The notes beneath the pieces are model-generated. The model made no database searches. It was not told the DNA's origin and was given only the letters and a program-made list of their open reading frames with translations. The translations under genes and the position numbers were made by a program. From positions 22,583,248 to 22,647,247 of the forward strand of contig CAIIXF020000003.1 of NCBI GenBank assembly GCA_903813345.2: a DNA stretch of 64,000 nucleotides, given 5' to 3'. This DNA is from Owenia fusiformis. Taxonomy: Eukaryota; Annelida; Polychaeta; Sabellida; Oweniidae. Positions 46,888 to 58,900 of this stretch are shown in pieces; the first letter of the stretch is position 1, and the number at the start of each line of letters is the position of its first letter.

Positions 46888-49800
46888 ATGGGCTCAATTA
46901 TCGATGGAGGGATCGTCGCATTCATCGCATTGATTGGAATATGGCTGGTGGTTTCAGTAGTTTCAAACTTTATTGTTATCGTCATTGTTGCCAAAAACAA
47001 GAAGATGCGAACCGTGACGAATTTGTTTATTTGCAACTTGGCGTTGAGCGACATCTTTCTTGGAGTTTTCATACTTCCGCAGAATTTGCATGATTTGACC
47101 CACACCGAGGAGTACTTTGAAGGTAATATTTTATTATAAGTATTTCACCATATTCGTAGAATTTTATAGAAGTAAATATAAACTATAGATGCATTTGTAT
47201 TCCCAATACCTCACGACAAGGACCTAACGATGATTTTAAACAACCCATGCAGACAGATCGCCTAATATTACATTCGTATGATGTTAGACTCGACATTCAT
47301 GAGTTTATTCATATTGCCAATTTTATTGTTACATCGAGGGACTATATGGTTTTTCCTAGAAATATTACTTATTTTGCGGAATTAAGTTACACTCTAGCCG
47401 GAATACATCTATCGTCATTGTTGCCAAAAACAAACAGATATAGTCAGAATATCATTTTTATCTACGAGGTGATATTGATATTTGCACGAGAGAGCGAAGC
47501 GAACGAGTATATATATCAATATCACCGAGTAGATTAAAATGATATTCTGAAAAAAATCATAGGGTGTTCTTATTATCCTTCACTTACAAGGAGTGTCCTG
47601 AATGTATAATTTAATATCATTGTAAAATGAATTTCATGCCAAATAGAGTCAATTTGGCGGGAAATCAACAAGCGGAGTATATCGTCACAATATCCTCCGC
47701 ATATTGGGTTTTCCGGAGTATATCGTCACGATATCCTCCGCTCGGAGTATATCGTTACGATATCCTCCGGATATTCATTTTGCCAATAAATATCAAATTT
47801 ATTTTTTCATGTTATTATACATTTAGTACACTAAGTGTAGGATAAACAAGTGTATTGTACTTTTGCATAGTGTATTTGCTCATAGTCTATGACCATAATC
47901 TTTGCAAGGAATTTCATTGAAGAAACATAAGAATGCGTATTATTGTTTGGTTTATTGTGTTTTTGTATCATTTTTAGACTTGACAAGCGTAACGAATCGC
48001 GATAAATAATTAACTTGTTGATAACAATCTATTTGGAAAAACATACTATGGAATCACGAAATTACAATTAGACCCGATACAATTATTTTTCGTTTTTCAG
48101 ATATCAGTTTTATACACCTAAATTGTGAATTTAATATATATATATTATATCCTATTATTTACATCCAAAACGTATCGTTATTTGTCTATTGATTCACAAC
48201 AAGCAGATCTAGGGAGTATCACAAATATATAAATTTAAAACTTCTCTTGTACATAAAAGTGAATTTGAGTGTGACATGCAAGTATTTAGCGCATTGCATT
48301 TTAAACCGTTCGTAATTTGAGACGTGTATATTAGGGATCCCATGAATTGCTCGGGTCCCATCGATGTTTCGAAATAATCGGATTATTTGATGTGTGTCGA
48401 ATATCTTAATGCAAATGATGTGATAACAAGTCAATTTCCTGAGAAAAAATGTTTTTTCTCTAAATTTTCACGTTCAAATATTTTTTTATACCATGTTGTG
48501 AGAGTTGCAAAAGTATTCACACCTAGCTTCTACAGAATTTTTTTTGTTTTATTTATTTTATTTATTTATTATCTATTCCCAGTTTTGATATATCTAAAGG
48601 CAACAGAGATTATTAATTGATGATAAATAGGGCCGATTTGGATTTAAATTGATTAGACAAATGAGTTATTAAAATTCAAACTGATGGTGACTTTTGGTAC
48701 TACTTTGCAGGAGACTTTTCTTGTCGCGTAGTGAACGCGTTGCCAATCTACTGCATAATGAACTCGATTTGCACAATGGTGATGATGTCTGTGGAGCGCT
48801 ACAGAGTAATCGTGGTAACATCAAAGATAACATTAAAACAGGCTGTCCAAGCTATTGTTGCGATTTTTCTCATTGCAATTGCGACGTGCATACCCACAAT
48901 TATTGAATACAGCGAATATACGATATCGATAACATCAGAGGAGGAGGGTGATGTACCTGTAAGCCTTAACTCAGCATTGCTCAATATGACTAGCAATACC
49001 ACCACCATTCAGCGACTTCGATGTGGGAGTAATTCTGTCTCCCATACCTTCTCAATAGCTAACGGGTTCTTTCTGCTCGTCATTGCTTATGTTTTACCCT
49101 TGATTATAATTGTAACGAACTACATGCGGCTTGGGTCATTCTTGGGGTCACGTGCAAGGGTGATACAGCCAGGTACCACACAAGTGAACAGTTTCCAGCA
49201 GTCGAACGCGTTGGCCAGGAAGGTGAAAGTTGTGAAGATGCTCGTGCTGGTTGCAGTCTTGTTCGCCTTGTGCTGGATGCCCTACTTTGTCTTGCTTCTG
49301 ATAGCAGTAAGTTCAATTAATCATACCCTGGACTTTTCATCTTTAGTTAGACTTATAACTAAGATCTATAACAGATAAGATCTATTAAAGTTAAGAGTAT
49401 AAAGTCTTAATGCCGTTCAATGAAATTAAGAAGCGACGAGTTGTGAGTAAATTTTACAAATAATTTTCTCTTTTTGCTCTCATCATGTAATGTCAGGTCT
49501 TTGTTGTAAAAGGCTCGATACTTCCCGCCATTGATCCTATTACTATAGTATTTCAAGGGTATCCCACCGAACGAAGTTCAAGGGAGATAGAGAGAAGTCG
49601 TCCGTTCATTCGTCCGTCCGTTCTTGTATCCGGGCGATAACCCAGATACTGCTGGACAGATTTGATCCAAATCTTACAGGCGTATGCCTTATGTGTGTAG
49701 GACCACTGCTAGAAAATGAATTTTCAATATTGCCGCTCAATTTGAAATGGCCGCTATTTTTGAAAGAAATGTAATCTTTGATAACTCAAATACTAGTTAA

Positions 49801-51682
49801 CGGATTTGGTTCAAATTGTATATGCCGATCCCCAGGAACACAATAACTCTGTTTGTAAAAACGTAATCTTTGAAAACTCAAATACCAGTGAACGGATTTT
49901 GTTCAAATTTCTTATGCAGATGCCTGGACACACATGGTAGCTGAAAGGTCGATCTTGCCCCACCGTCGTTGCTACACTATGGCCCCTACATGAGTAAAAA
50001 GTTGATTTACTTCTTTCTTGAAAATAAATAAAGTCTAGAATCCCTGGTCGAGAATTAGCTAATTGTTGAACACTAACGGATCTACAGTACTGCAGTACTG
50101 AGTGGGATGAAAGAGCTGGTTTCATAATTGCTTGTACTTATGGCACCATTTAGACGTCGTAATCTGTTTCTAGTTTTCTGTTTCATTTGACTACTTAATT
50201 GTCTTCAACGAACTACTGTATATTGACGTTCAACCTATAAACAAGCTTTCATATTTTCCGTATCTGATCCGATCTTTATCATATTCCAACTTAAAATCTC
50301 GAGACAAAAAAAACTTCCGTTTATACTATCTATTTGCTTAAATGCCGATTTTAACATGTCGCCAATGGACAATGTGAGAAATTAATGCGTGCCAGGGAAT
50401 TAACTGCCTCTAAAATTGAAAAATGTGCGAACAGATTTTTCAATTTTGGAATTTTTGTACTTCTTACATTGTGTACTGTTTGAGAATTTTTCAAGTTAAA
50501 TGCAATTTATTTTCAAAAAGAAGATTTGTCTATGTACATTGTGTAGATTACATTATATCAATATGAATTCCAAATTTTCTAGATTTACTGAGGATGAAGT
50601 TTACAGATATTGTCCCTCTAAGAGCAATGCAATGAAAGTTTTGTCAAATAATACCAATATACCCTGGACGCAAAGGTTATTTCGAAAGTGAACTAAGTCA
50701 AATGGGTGATATTTCAAGAAGCTCTTTATGGTGACGATCAACAAATACTGTCACATTATTATGTTTACTCGTGCCATACGGGTAATCAAGTCGGTAATCA
50801 AATGATGAGATACACGATGACATGGCAAAGATAAGGATGATATAGGTTTCATAAATGCAATTCATGTTCATGCCGTTAGTCACGTAGTGGTAGTCAGATA
50901 GTAGCACCGCCAATATTTTTATGGCCAGATTCAAAACTTGAGTTTTGCGTCGAGAGGCCATTTCTCTTCATAACTACCAGTCACGACCTACTTTTTGATT
51001 GTCAGATGGAACCGATCCTGAAATAAGATAAAGCTCCCACCCTCATATTATTAAGGGAGGGTCCGGGGAGTCAAATTATTTTAAGCCTCCAGGGCATTAC
51101 TTTTAAGGCATTATTTTTTGATTTTAGGCCAAATTAGGCGGACTTTTTTCAGATTTGAAATATGCCTCCCCTTGTTCATTCCCAGATCCGCCCCTGTACT
51201 TTGCGCCTTTCGCGATGAACGTCTTAAAGTGTTATATTCTTGTTCTTAATCATTTTCAGAAGATGACAGGAGCCGACGATAGTGCAGATTTGAATGGCGT
51301 CTTCAACATGATCAGATTGACACTGTCAGTTTTCAGCACTTCATACAACACTGTCCTGTATGTAGTTTACAACACACAGTTCAGGGAAGGCTTCAAATCA
51401 ATCCTGTGTGGATGCTCAATATGTCATTGTTGCTCAACAAGTAATATTGAAATGTTCTCAACGCAGGCAACATCATCCTCCGGGCACAGGGGTCCAGATA
51501 GAACAGGTGTCCAAGGGTCCTTCAGAACAGAGTGGACAATACCCGGACCCAAGCTTTACTCCAGAACGGGTTGGGTGATGTCTGGACCCCTGCAGGATGA
51601 GGCAATAATGCCGACGATAATACCCGCGAGGGCTTTTGATCAGAACATTGAAGAGGAACCAGCAGCGTACAAGCAGAAATGA
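46888..51682 (+). CDS. Class A (rhodopsin-family) G protein-coupled receptor, peptide-receptor type
   Basis: Three exons, 46888-47122, 48711-49306 and 51260-51682, give 417 residues and seven transmembrane segments. Landmarks: SNFIVIVIV in TM1, LFICNLALSD in TM2 (Asp55), the TM3 disulfide Cys83, ERY at 107-109 in place of DRY, NMT and NTT glycosylation sites plus a partner Cys in extracellular loop 2, a TM5 Pro, CWMPYF in TM6, and NTVLY in TM7 where NPxxY is usual. The KMRTVTNLFICNLALSD stretch and CWMP suggest a neuropeptide receptor (QRFP/NPFF/orexin-like neighbourhood); the ligand is not assignable. It acts at the plasma membrane. The N-terminus is only about eight residues before TM1, and the frame is open back to a TTTCAG acceptor at 46872, so an upstream exon is likely. 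A Cys cluster (CGCSICHCC) after TM7 could be palmitoylated. Confidence 0.88.
47410..47433 (+). repeat. 24-bp copy of GPCR exon 1 sequence in intron 1
   Basis: TATCGTCATTGTTGCCAAAA plus ACAA is identical to exon-1 bases 46977-47000 (encoding VIVAKNK) and lies 430 bp downstream in the first intron, immediately before a hairpin (47444-47550). Confidence 0.85.
47444..47550. repeat. 107-bp inverted repeat in GPCR intron 1
   Basis: TCAGAATATCATTTT at the left pairs with AAAATGATATTCTGA at the right. ATCTACGAGGTGATATTGAT pairs with ATCAATATCACCGAGTAGAT inside, leaving a loop of GCACGAGAGAGCGAAGCG. Confidence 0.85.
47673..47769. repeat. Three copies of a 27-bp imperfect palindrome
   Basis: Copies at 47673-47699, 47714-47740 and 47743-47769 each read CGGAGTATATCGT then one variable base block ending ATATCCTCCG. 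Arms CGGAG/CTCCG and ATATCGT/ACGATAT pair. Located in GPCR intron 1. Confidence 0.9.
49555..49990 (+). repeat. Interspersed repeat with CGTCCGTTC head in GPCR intron 2
   Basis: GGGTATCCCACCGAACGAAG, then GTCCGTTCATTCGTCCGTCC, then two diverged ACTCAAATACTAGTTAACGG / ACTCAAATACCAGTGAACGG blocks of about 100 bp. Same layout as the other GTCC-headed repeats. Confidence 0.55.
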
Positions 51683-51809
51683 ATTAAGAAATCGAATTTA
51701 TTTCAAAATTTAATCCAAGACAAAGTGGCTCAAAGCTGTGCAGTACGGAATGACAGGGCGATCTAACATCTCCATTCGTATCTAATTCGTTTAGAATAAA
51801 GTCTCACCC

Positions 51810-52075
51810 TGACACTGGCGGATCCAGAAACTGATAAGGGAGGGGGGGGGGATTTCAAATCAGGCAAATCATTTTGCGCGTAAAAATTTTTTGGGTCCCT
51901 TATTTCAAAAATTGGGCCCAAATTTTGAAAAATTAAGGTCCATTTTTGATAATTTGGCCTACAAAGGTCCAAAAGGCCAAGTAATACACAAAAAGGCCCA
52001 CTAATTGAAGCCCTACAAAATTTGTAGAGCCCCCCCCCCCCCCATGTTGTCCCCCCTGGATCCGCCAGAGCCTGA
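51810..52075. repeat. AGGCC-rich repeat with GGATCC ends, copy 2
   Basis: It opens TGGCGGATCCAGAAACTG and closes CCTGGATCCGCCAGAG, which are inverted ends. A G-run and a C-run lie inside each end. The AAAAGGCCCACTA-type core matches 7040-7246. It lies just downstream of the GPCR stop. Confidence 0.7.
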
Positions 52076-52170
52076 AAAAATATTCATAGACCATCCTTGT
52101 TAAAACTAAATACGCGCATATATGCGCATATTACAAATATGATTGTGAAATTGGCTTTCACCATTCACTG

Positions 52171-52245
52171 ATACAGGGTGGCCACAATTACAATACCAAG
52201 TCTCTAACTCTTGTAAAGAGACTTTTTGGACACCTTGTATATATC
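52171..52245. mobile_element. Very short MITE-like inverted repeat
   Basis: ATACAGGGTGGCCACAATTA at the left and TTTTGGACACCTTGTAT at the right are imperfect complements, with AGTCTCTAACTCTTGTAAAGA and GAGACT pairing inside. Similar ACACCCTGTAT ends occur singly near 6245, 18290 and 58740. Confidence 0.55.
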
Positions 52246-53627
52246 TTATATTTATTGTTAGTTTGTGACTTGTGAAGGTATCATTACGTGAAATGAACAA
52301 GTATTCGTTTTGATTGCTTGATGTTTTTCTGTTATGTTTCCAAATAATGACATTTTTATTGAATTTGATGTTTTTGAATCTCACGATATTACACACTTGT
52401 GGTTTAAATTCATAAGAATGGCCAACAATGTGATTCAGGGATATTATATTCGAAGTGAAAAGATGAACTCAGTGCTGGATACAAACCCATAATGTAGAAG
52501 AGTGCTCAGATATAGCTTATTTATAATGTAGTTCACCAGTCACAAGCTTGACAGATGATAATTAGTTATTTTGTACATGATTTATCGTTATGTTTTGCTC
52601 ATAAATCTGTATTTTACGTTGTATTAGATGCAAATGTAATTTAACATACACTTTGAAAGCTTTGCCTTTTTCATGAACCAATTAGTTAAGCGAGGCCTAT
52701 AATACGTCGGGCAGTTCATCGATGGTTAATACGAAATAATCCAGATGACATAAGAACATCGATTATGCAGAAATACACCAATTCCAATATGTTATGCCTC
52801 GATCACTTAATAGTTCATAGAACAAGGTACAGGGTGAGAAAATTCGTACCTAAAATACAGCAGTGTGACTGTGTGAGCTTATTGGCCCAGAATGCAAGAT
52901 GGCCGCCCAAAAGTTAATCAGCTCCAGAACTTCTATTCTTTACCATGTAACATGTGTAAAATTTGAAGTAATTTCGTTGAGTGGTTTTCCTAGAATCACG
53001 ATGACAATTAAAGTGAGATGCAAAGCTGAGGACAAGGTCGTATCCTGGCACGATAACAACTCATGCAGATGTAGAATTTTGACGCCTGCGCGACACCTTG
53101 TAGGGATCCCACCTGCCTTGTTATAATGATTGCGTTCATTGTTTTCACGTATTTCCGCACTTATCAATTATAAGGTCTATTGCAAAATGTTCGTAGGGTA
53201 CTTCAAAAACCATGAAACCAGGTCTATAAGAATATAAGGTAGCTTACGTATTTTTAAGTGCCATTAGGTCTTAGCTATCATTGTGATGATCTTAAACTAA
53301 TCTGAACAGGAGAGTGAAAAGACTAGCTAATCACTGTAGTTGAAAGCGTCGGAGTCAATGTCCCACAGGAATTTACCCTTTAAAACTACTAATGTAATGA
53401 GGAAATAGTCGATTTGTTTCGATTTACTATTAATGCAGAATAAGCACATTACCTCGACAGATTTTTCCTTAATTATACACACTTAGCATTTCAAACTATA
53501 GCATGATAGAAGGAAATACTCAATATTACCCTGTGCGCAGAGTTCAATTACAAACTAAGACGAAGCTCTTATTTGAGAAGCAAAGTCGAATAGATACAAA
53601 GGGTAACTCAATATATAATATTACATA
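52246..53627. other. Intergenic sequence, no recognised gene
   Basis: AT-rich with a slightly GC-richer patch (52870-53120) that holds short open frames on both strands but no recognisable product. Confidence 0.45.
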
Positions 53628-54310
53628 TATAAGGGTTATGTACTTGGAGGTTTTGGATATGGGGTTTATCCAGAGGGAGATATGCATATCTACCTGAGGG
53701 ACCGTAGGGACCGAAGGCAGATGTGCATATCTCACGAGGGATGAACCCAATATCCAAACCGACCGTACATAACTGCTTTATCCTATACTAAGTAGAGTTT
53801 TCAGGGGCATATGGCCATTTTAATAGTACAAGGTGTAAAAATAAATAAATCATTCATATGCAAAGTCATTTTATTGCATTTCCCCTACTTACCGGAAGCG
53901 GGAAGATATGCACCGAAGCGGGAAGATGTGCACAGAAGCGGGAAATATGGAGGTTCTGGATATGGAAACCTCAAAATCAGAATACGGGATATATCTTACC
54001 AATTTATCTCCCTAAAACTCTACTTGGCATAGGATAAATCAGGGTAATGTACTAGGAGGTCTAGGATATGGGGTTTATCCAGAGGGAGAAATGTATATCT
54101 ACCTGAGAGACACTAGAGACCGAAGGTAGATGTGCATATCTCACATGGGATAAACCCCATATCCAAACCGACCGTACACAACTGTACCCAGTAGAGTTTT
54201 ATATTTTTTTCAATTTCTATTTTTTGGTTTTGTAAAATTATTTTTCTAAAAAAAATTTTCATATTTTTTTCAAAGCGGGAAGACATGCCCTGGAGCTGGA
54301 GATATGGAGG
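53628..54310 (+). repeat. Dispersed repeat, copies 2 and 3, in tandem
   Basis: 53628-54040 is a full copy of the family seen inverted at 12836-13200 (GGTTTTGGATATGGGGTTTA, ACCGACCGTACATAACTGC, GGGAAATATGGAGG). 54040-54310 repeats the first half. Within each, a GGGTTTATCC/GGATAAACCC inverted pair and AGATATGCATATCT palindromes are present. Confidence 0.8.
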
Positions 54311-55947
54311 TTGAATCTTTAATCAATTCACTCTCCCATTATAGTATGTCATTACCCTGAGAGCAAAGGTTAGCTAAAAAACTAGTGAAGACAAAGCTAT
54401 CTTTCAAGAAGCTAAGTGAATCGGTTGGAAAGGGAAGATTGTCATTATAGATAATAATATATACGTAATATAAATAATATAGAAAAGATTTGGGTCATGA
54501 TTGATTATGTATATATTTCAATAATATGATAAAAAATGTGGCCTCTTACATACAAAATGAAAAAATATTTAAAAATATAATTGAATATTCAACCACACAT
54601 TATGGGTCTTCTGGTTCATTTTGGATGCAATAGTATATTGCATTAGACCTTTGATACAAAACAACTTTCTGAAGCAAAATAAAAAATCTGTATTATGGCA
54701 AAGTGTACATTTAAATTCACAATACTGAATATACATACTTATCTGGAAAACAGCAGCAAGGTTAAATTAAAAAGTTATACATGTATGTCTAACTAAAATG
54801 ATTATGTAATACCAGCTGCTTAATCCAGTCTAAGAGATACAATTAAAGTAGAAGACAAACAGTACTTATAGATAACATTTAATAAAGACACAAACACACG
54901 ATTTCCATATAAAATAAAATGTTTTGAAATCTAATATATGTTTACAAATAACTGTCCAGTTGGCATGATTATCTGGAAATGACCATCTTTTTCTGTGTAA
55001 TATACTATACTCATATAAGGTATATCAAGTTATTAATTGTCTACTTTACTCATAGATGTTGGCAAGATCGTTTTGTAGAAGAATGTCATACTGGCTCAAA
55101 GAATAATTCTATGCCTTTACTAATTCTGTAATTGTCTTATTCATCATGACACAATTTATCGTCAAGCAAGAATACATATTCTTAGCGTATTGTGTCTACC
55201 TACAATACATTTGCGTGTAATGCTATCATATATCATAAATTTTGTGACAGCATTAATGCATACATGAATGTATACCACTATGTTAAAGTCAGCACAGCTG
55301 TTCAGTCTTTCCTGTCTGTTATTTAAACAAAACCACATGAAAAATAATAGAGAAAACCTGTAGAATCCATGATTGATCAGGCATAAGATGAACATTTTTA
55401 GGCCTAAATAAAACAAGACATACATATCTTGGTATGAACAGATTCTCTGGATTTTTTGACAATACCTGTATTTGTGTGGCGCCTGCCAAGATGCAACACC
55501 CCAAAAATGCAGACACGCCAAGCGGCACAAGGCAAGAATATAGCCCTTTTCCAGTGATATGTGATATAAAAACACATAGAAATTTGATTCTCCAAAAAAA
55601 GTTAGTATGCATGACAGTTTGAAGTTTTTCCCAAAAAACAATACAAATGCACAAGGCATTAACATGCAAAATATTACTACCTGCCAATTGTTACAGATGC
55701 TGAACTCCAAACGAAGAACACCATCCATAAAATGTTGGAAATTTTAACAATATGTAACCACTTGAGGTGTTGACATTAAAGTCAAAAACAATTGGCCTTA
55801 TATCTTATACCTCAATTTAAGTGATCTAGGATAATATTATATACATAATATATGTATGAATAATAAAAAGGAATGGTCATGATATATTGCCTATATGGCA
55901 GATTTCTAAATGGATATACATGTATCTAAATATGTATGTACATGTAG
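54311..55947 (-). other. Probable 3' UTR and flank of the NO VEIN-like gene
   Basis: AT-rich sequence downstream of the minus-strand stop at 55948. No clear polyadenylation site was assigned. A 188-codon open frame (55162-55728, minus) is Cys/Phe-rich with no recognised domain and no Kozak support. Confidence 0.4.
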
Positions 55948-58900
55948 CTATATGCACATGAAAAGACTGATAGACTTTGACTGCAACAGTTCTTTCGGAT
56001 TTTGAACAATCTTTAATTGCACTTTAGTTTTATCTCCTGCATTATACACACGGTATATGCAGTACTGGTCTCCGTCCTTGACACCCATTGCACATTGCAA
56101 CTCTAGCACTGAAACAGGGAAGTTGGCTCTATTACCATGGATTGTGCTCTTCACCTCGATAAAAACATGTGAAACAATTCCATTTTCATCCATTCTCTTA
56201 AGCAAAATATCAAATGGAGTGGTGGTAACAGAGTCAATGTTCATCCATTTTATTTGCACTTTTCCCTGTTTGATTTCTTCCCGATGTTTAAACTGTAAAT
56301 ATTCATGGACCCAAGACTCGCCCCAGCGTCCAAAATCATCTGACTGAGGCCCTGCAATGTCAACACATCCTTGGAGATCAAGATCACGGATTTCAGTTGG
56401 GATTTCCTCAATTTCTATATCACTAATGTTGGTGTGATCAGCCAGCAGTGTCTCGTCCATAATGACAGGTCCCACTTCACCGTGGTAACGCTTCACAGGG
56501 CTTGGGGAACGGGATCTCATTGGTTGAGCAGGCAAGTCAGGGTTAAATCTAGGTGGAATATTACTTTCAACTATAGATGGTCCCATTGCTGGTAATGGAT
56601 TGTCGACAATAGATGGCCCTTCAGTTCTCCTTGACATTTGACCTTGATTGTTTGAGAAATTGGCACTTTGTGAGGAATCCTCTCTGGGAATTTCTGATTG
56701 ATCATGAGCTGCAAAAAAGTTATCCTACAATTTCATAACAAGGACAAACATGGTACTTATGTCACCACATGGTTGAAACTACAAAGGTGTGCCGATTTGT
56801 AATCATTCATGAAAATCAAAGTCATTTTTAAGTTGAATTAAGCCCAACTTATGTAGCAACACAATTTAATAAAACAAACTGTATCTTATTTTAAAGAATA
56901 TACAGTTGTATCGCATGAATTAATTTCAACATGCTCAGGTATGAGGACAGGTTTTAAGAACGGCCTCAAAAAGTTGTCACATTTCTTAAATTTAAAGTGA
57001 AAGGATGAGTCTGGGAATGAGTCTGGGTATCGACTTAGAAAATATTGAAAATTGTAATGTCTGAAAAACCAACTCAATCACACATATTATTAAACTTCAA
57101 TATCTTATCCTTCTTCTGAGATTACTAAAATATCAATTTGTATCACAATTGATGAAGAATATTGGCATCAAAGACAGTGCATATCACTTTGTCAGAATTG
57201 AAAAAAAATCAATGGCAAATATTAAATGAATTATTTATACAAAAAGTTTGAAACATATCCTCCAAAACATTGCTTATTTTCTTTGTATAGACATTTAATG
57301 GTATTTCTGGATAAGTGAATTTGTGTTTATCTGGGTAATCAAGGGATTACAGTCACTCAAAGTTACTGAGCATCCAGTTTTGAGACTTCAATTGTGTTGG
57401 TGAAGTTACACATATTTCAGTCAAATTCATGCTGAGCACAACATTTTGGTTTCAATTTTATAATCCCTATACATGACCCTGGTGATGAAGAGTCAGATTC
57501 AGTCAAAAAACCCAAACCGGAAAACTGTGCTCATTGTGAAAACTAAAAGTTAAGCAACTTTTTTTCTGATATTTCTTACATCAAATGGCAGCCATCTTGT
57601 TTTTCCCCCTTCAAATTAAACTGGCGGGAAATTCAAAAATTTGAAAAAATTTTTAATCCTTAAATATATTTCAAAAATATGATTTTCTTTTTAATTCTTC
57701 ATGGGTCTTAAGTTATTTCTTCTTTGTATGTCATACATGTTGCCATTGGTGTTTTTTCTATGATAATGACTATTTTCTGTTTGTTAGGCTACTTATTCTG
57801 ACTCTCAGCAGGGGGCTAATTATGCATCAAAACTCATGAAAAAGTAAATATACTTATCAAATATAACTAGGACAGTAATAAAAACCATATTTCACATACA
57901 TTTGACTGAGGGACCAAAAGGGCATATACCCAGACACATCCTTTTAGAAACAGATTGTCAATATCTGACAAAAATGTTTGAACTTTCCAGACTTGGTGTA
58001 CTCAGTTCTAATCTACATTATGTGGACGGATATTGGCTATAATATTAACCTAACCTATGTAACATGAGACAGAATAGATAAGATTAGATTGCATTAATCA
58101 TAAAATACAAAGACATGTGTGTGGTAATTACGATAACATCAGAGGAACAGTGAATGGGATGGAAATGTATTCATCTCTGATCAGATGGATAAGCATTTAC
58201 ATCACCTTTATTACCTAATATTTACTGGGATATTTACTGTGTTCATTATATATTTATCAAAAGGTCTCTAATACTTCCCAATTTGTTCATTATTCTCATA
58301 TCAGACAACACATGATCAACCATAATCAGGCCCGTAGCCAGGGGGGTTCGCAGGGTTCGGACGAACCCCCCCCCCTGGCCAAAAATTCTTTCAAAATCAT
58401 GCAGTTTTTCACCATTTTGAGCACTTCTCAAGTGATTTTAGCCATATTTGGGCCAAAATTGTCAAAATTGTCAAATGTGTACCCCCCTTGGCAAATCCAG
58501 GCTACGGGCCTGATAATTAATCAAATTTATGAATCTTGGAATTTAATTTCCTCTGGAAATGATTCCCAGGATTTAATTCTCAAACACGTCCTCTTCCAAA
58601 AGACATTGTTCGCCAATAGTTTTGACCAAATCCTCATTGGTCCAAATGGCATTTCAAGCTCACACAATTATCCCAGAATAGCGACATATATTAGGGCCAC
58701 AAGTTAGACCAAACACAATAATGCAGAAATGCCTTTGGCCCACCCTGTATAACATGTGAACTGAATGAAACATTTAACAAAGAACCCATTGTGATTTCAT
58801 ATAATGTTTCAGTTCTTACCTTTGGAATTCCTACTTTCATTTATATGCTGACTGTGTTCACCTTCAGCGTGTAACCTCATTGTTTGGTTAGACACAGGAG

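Noticed and set aside
48799-49316. Antisense open frames over GPCR exon 2
   Set aside because: Shadows of the receptor coding sequence.
55162-55728. 188-codon minus-strand open frame
   Set aside because: No recognisable domain, very Cys/Phe/Ile-rich composition typical of AT-rich chance frames, and it lies in the probable 3' UTR of the NO VEIN-like gene.
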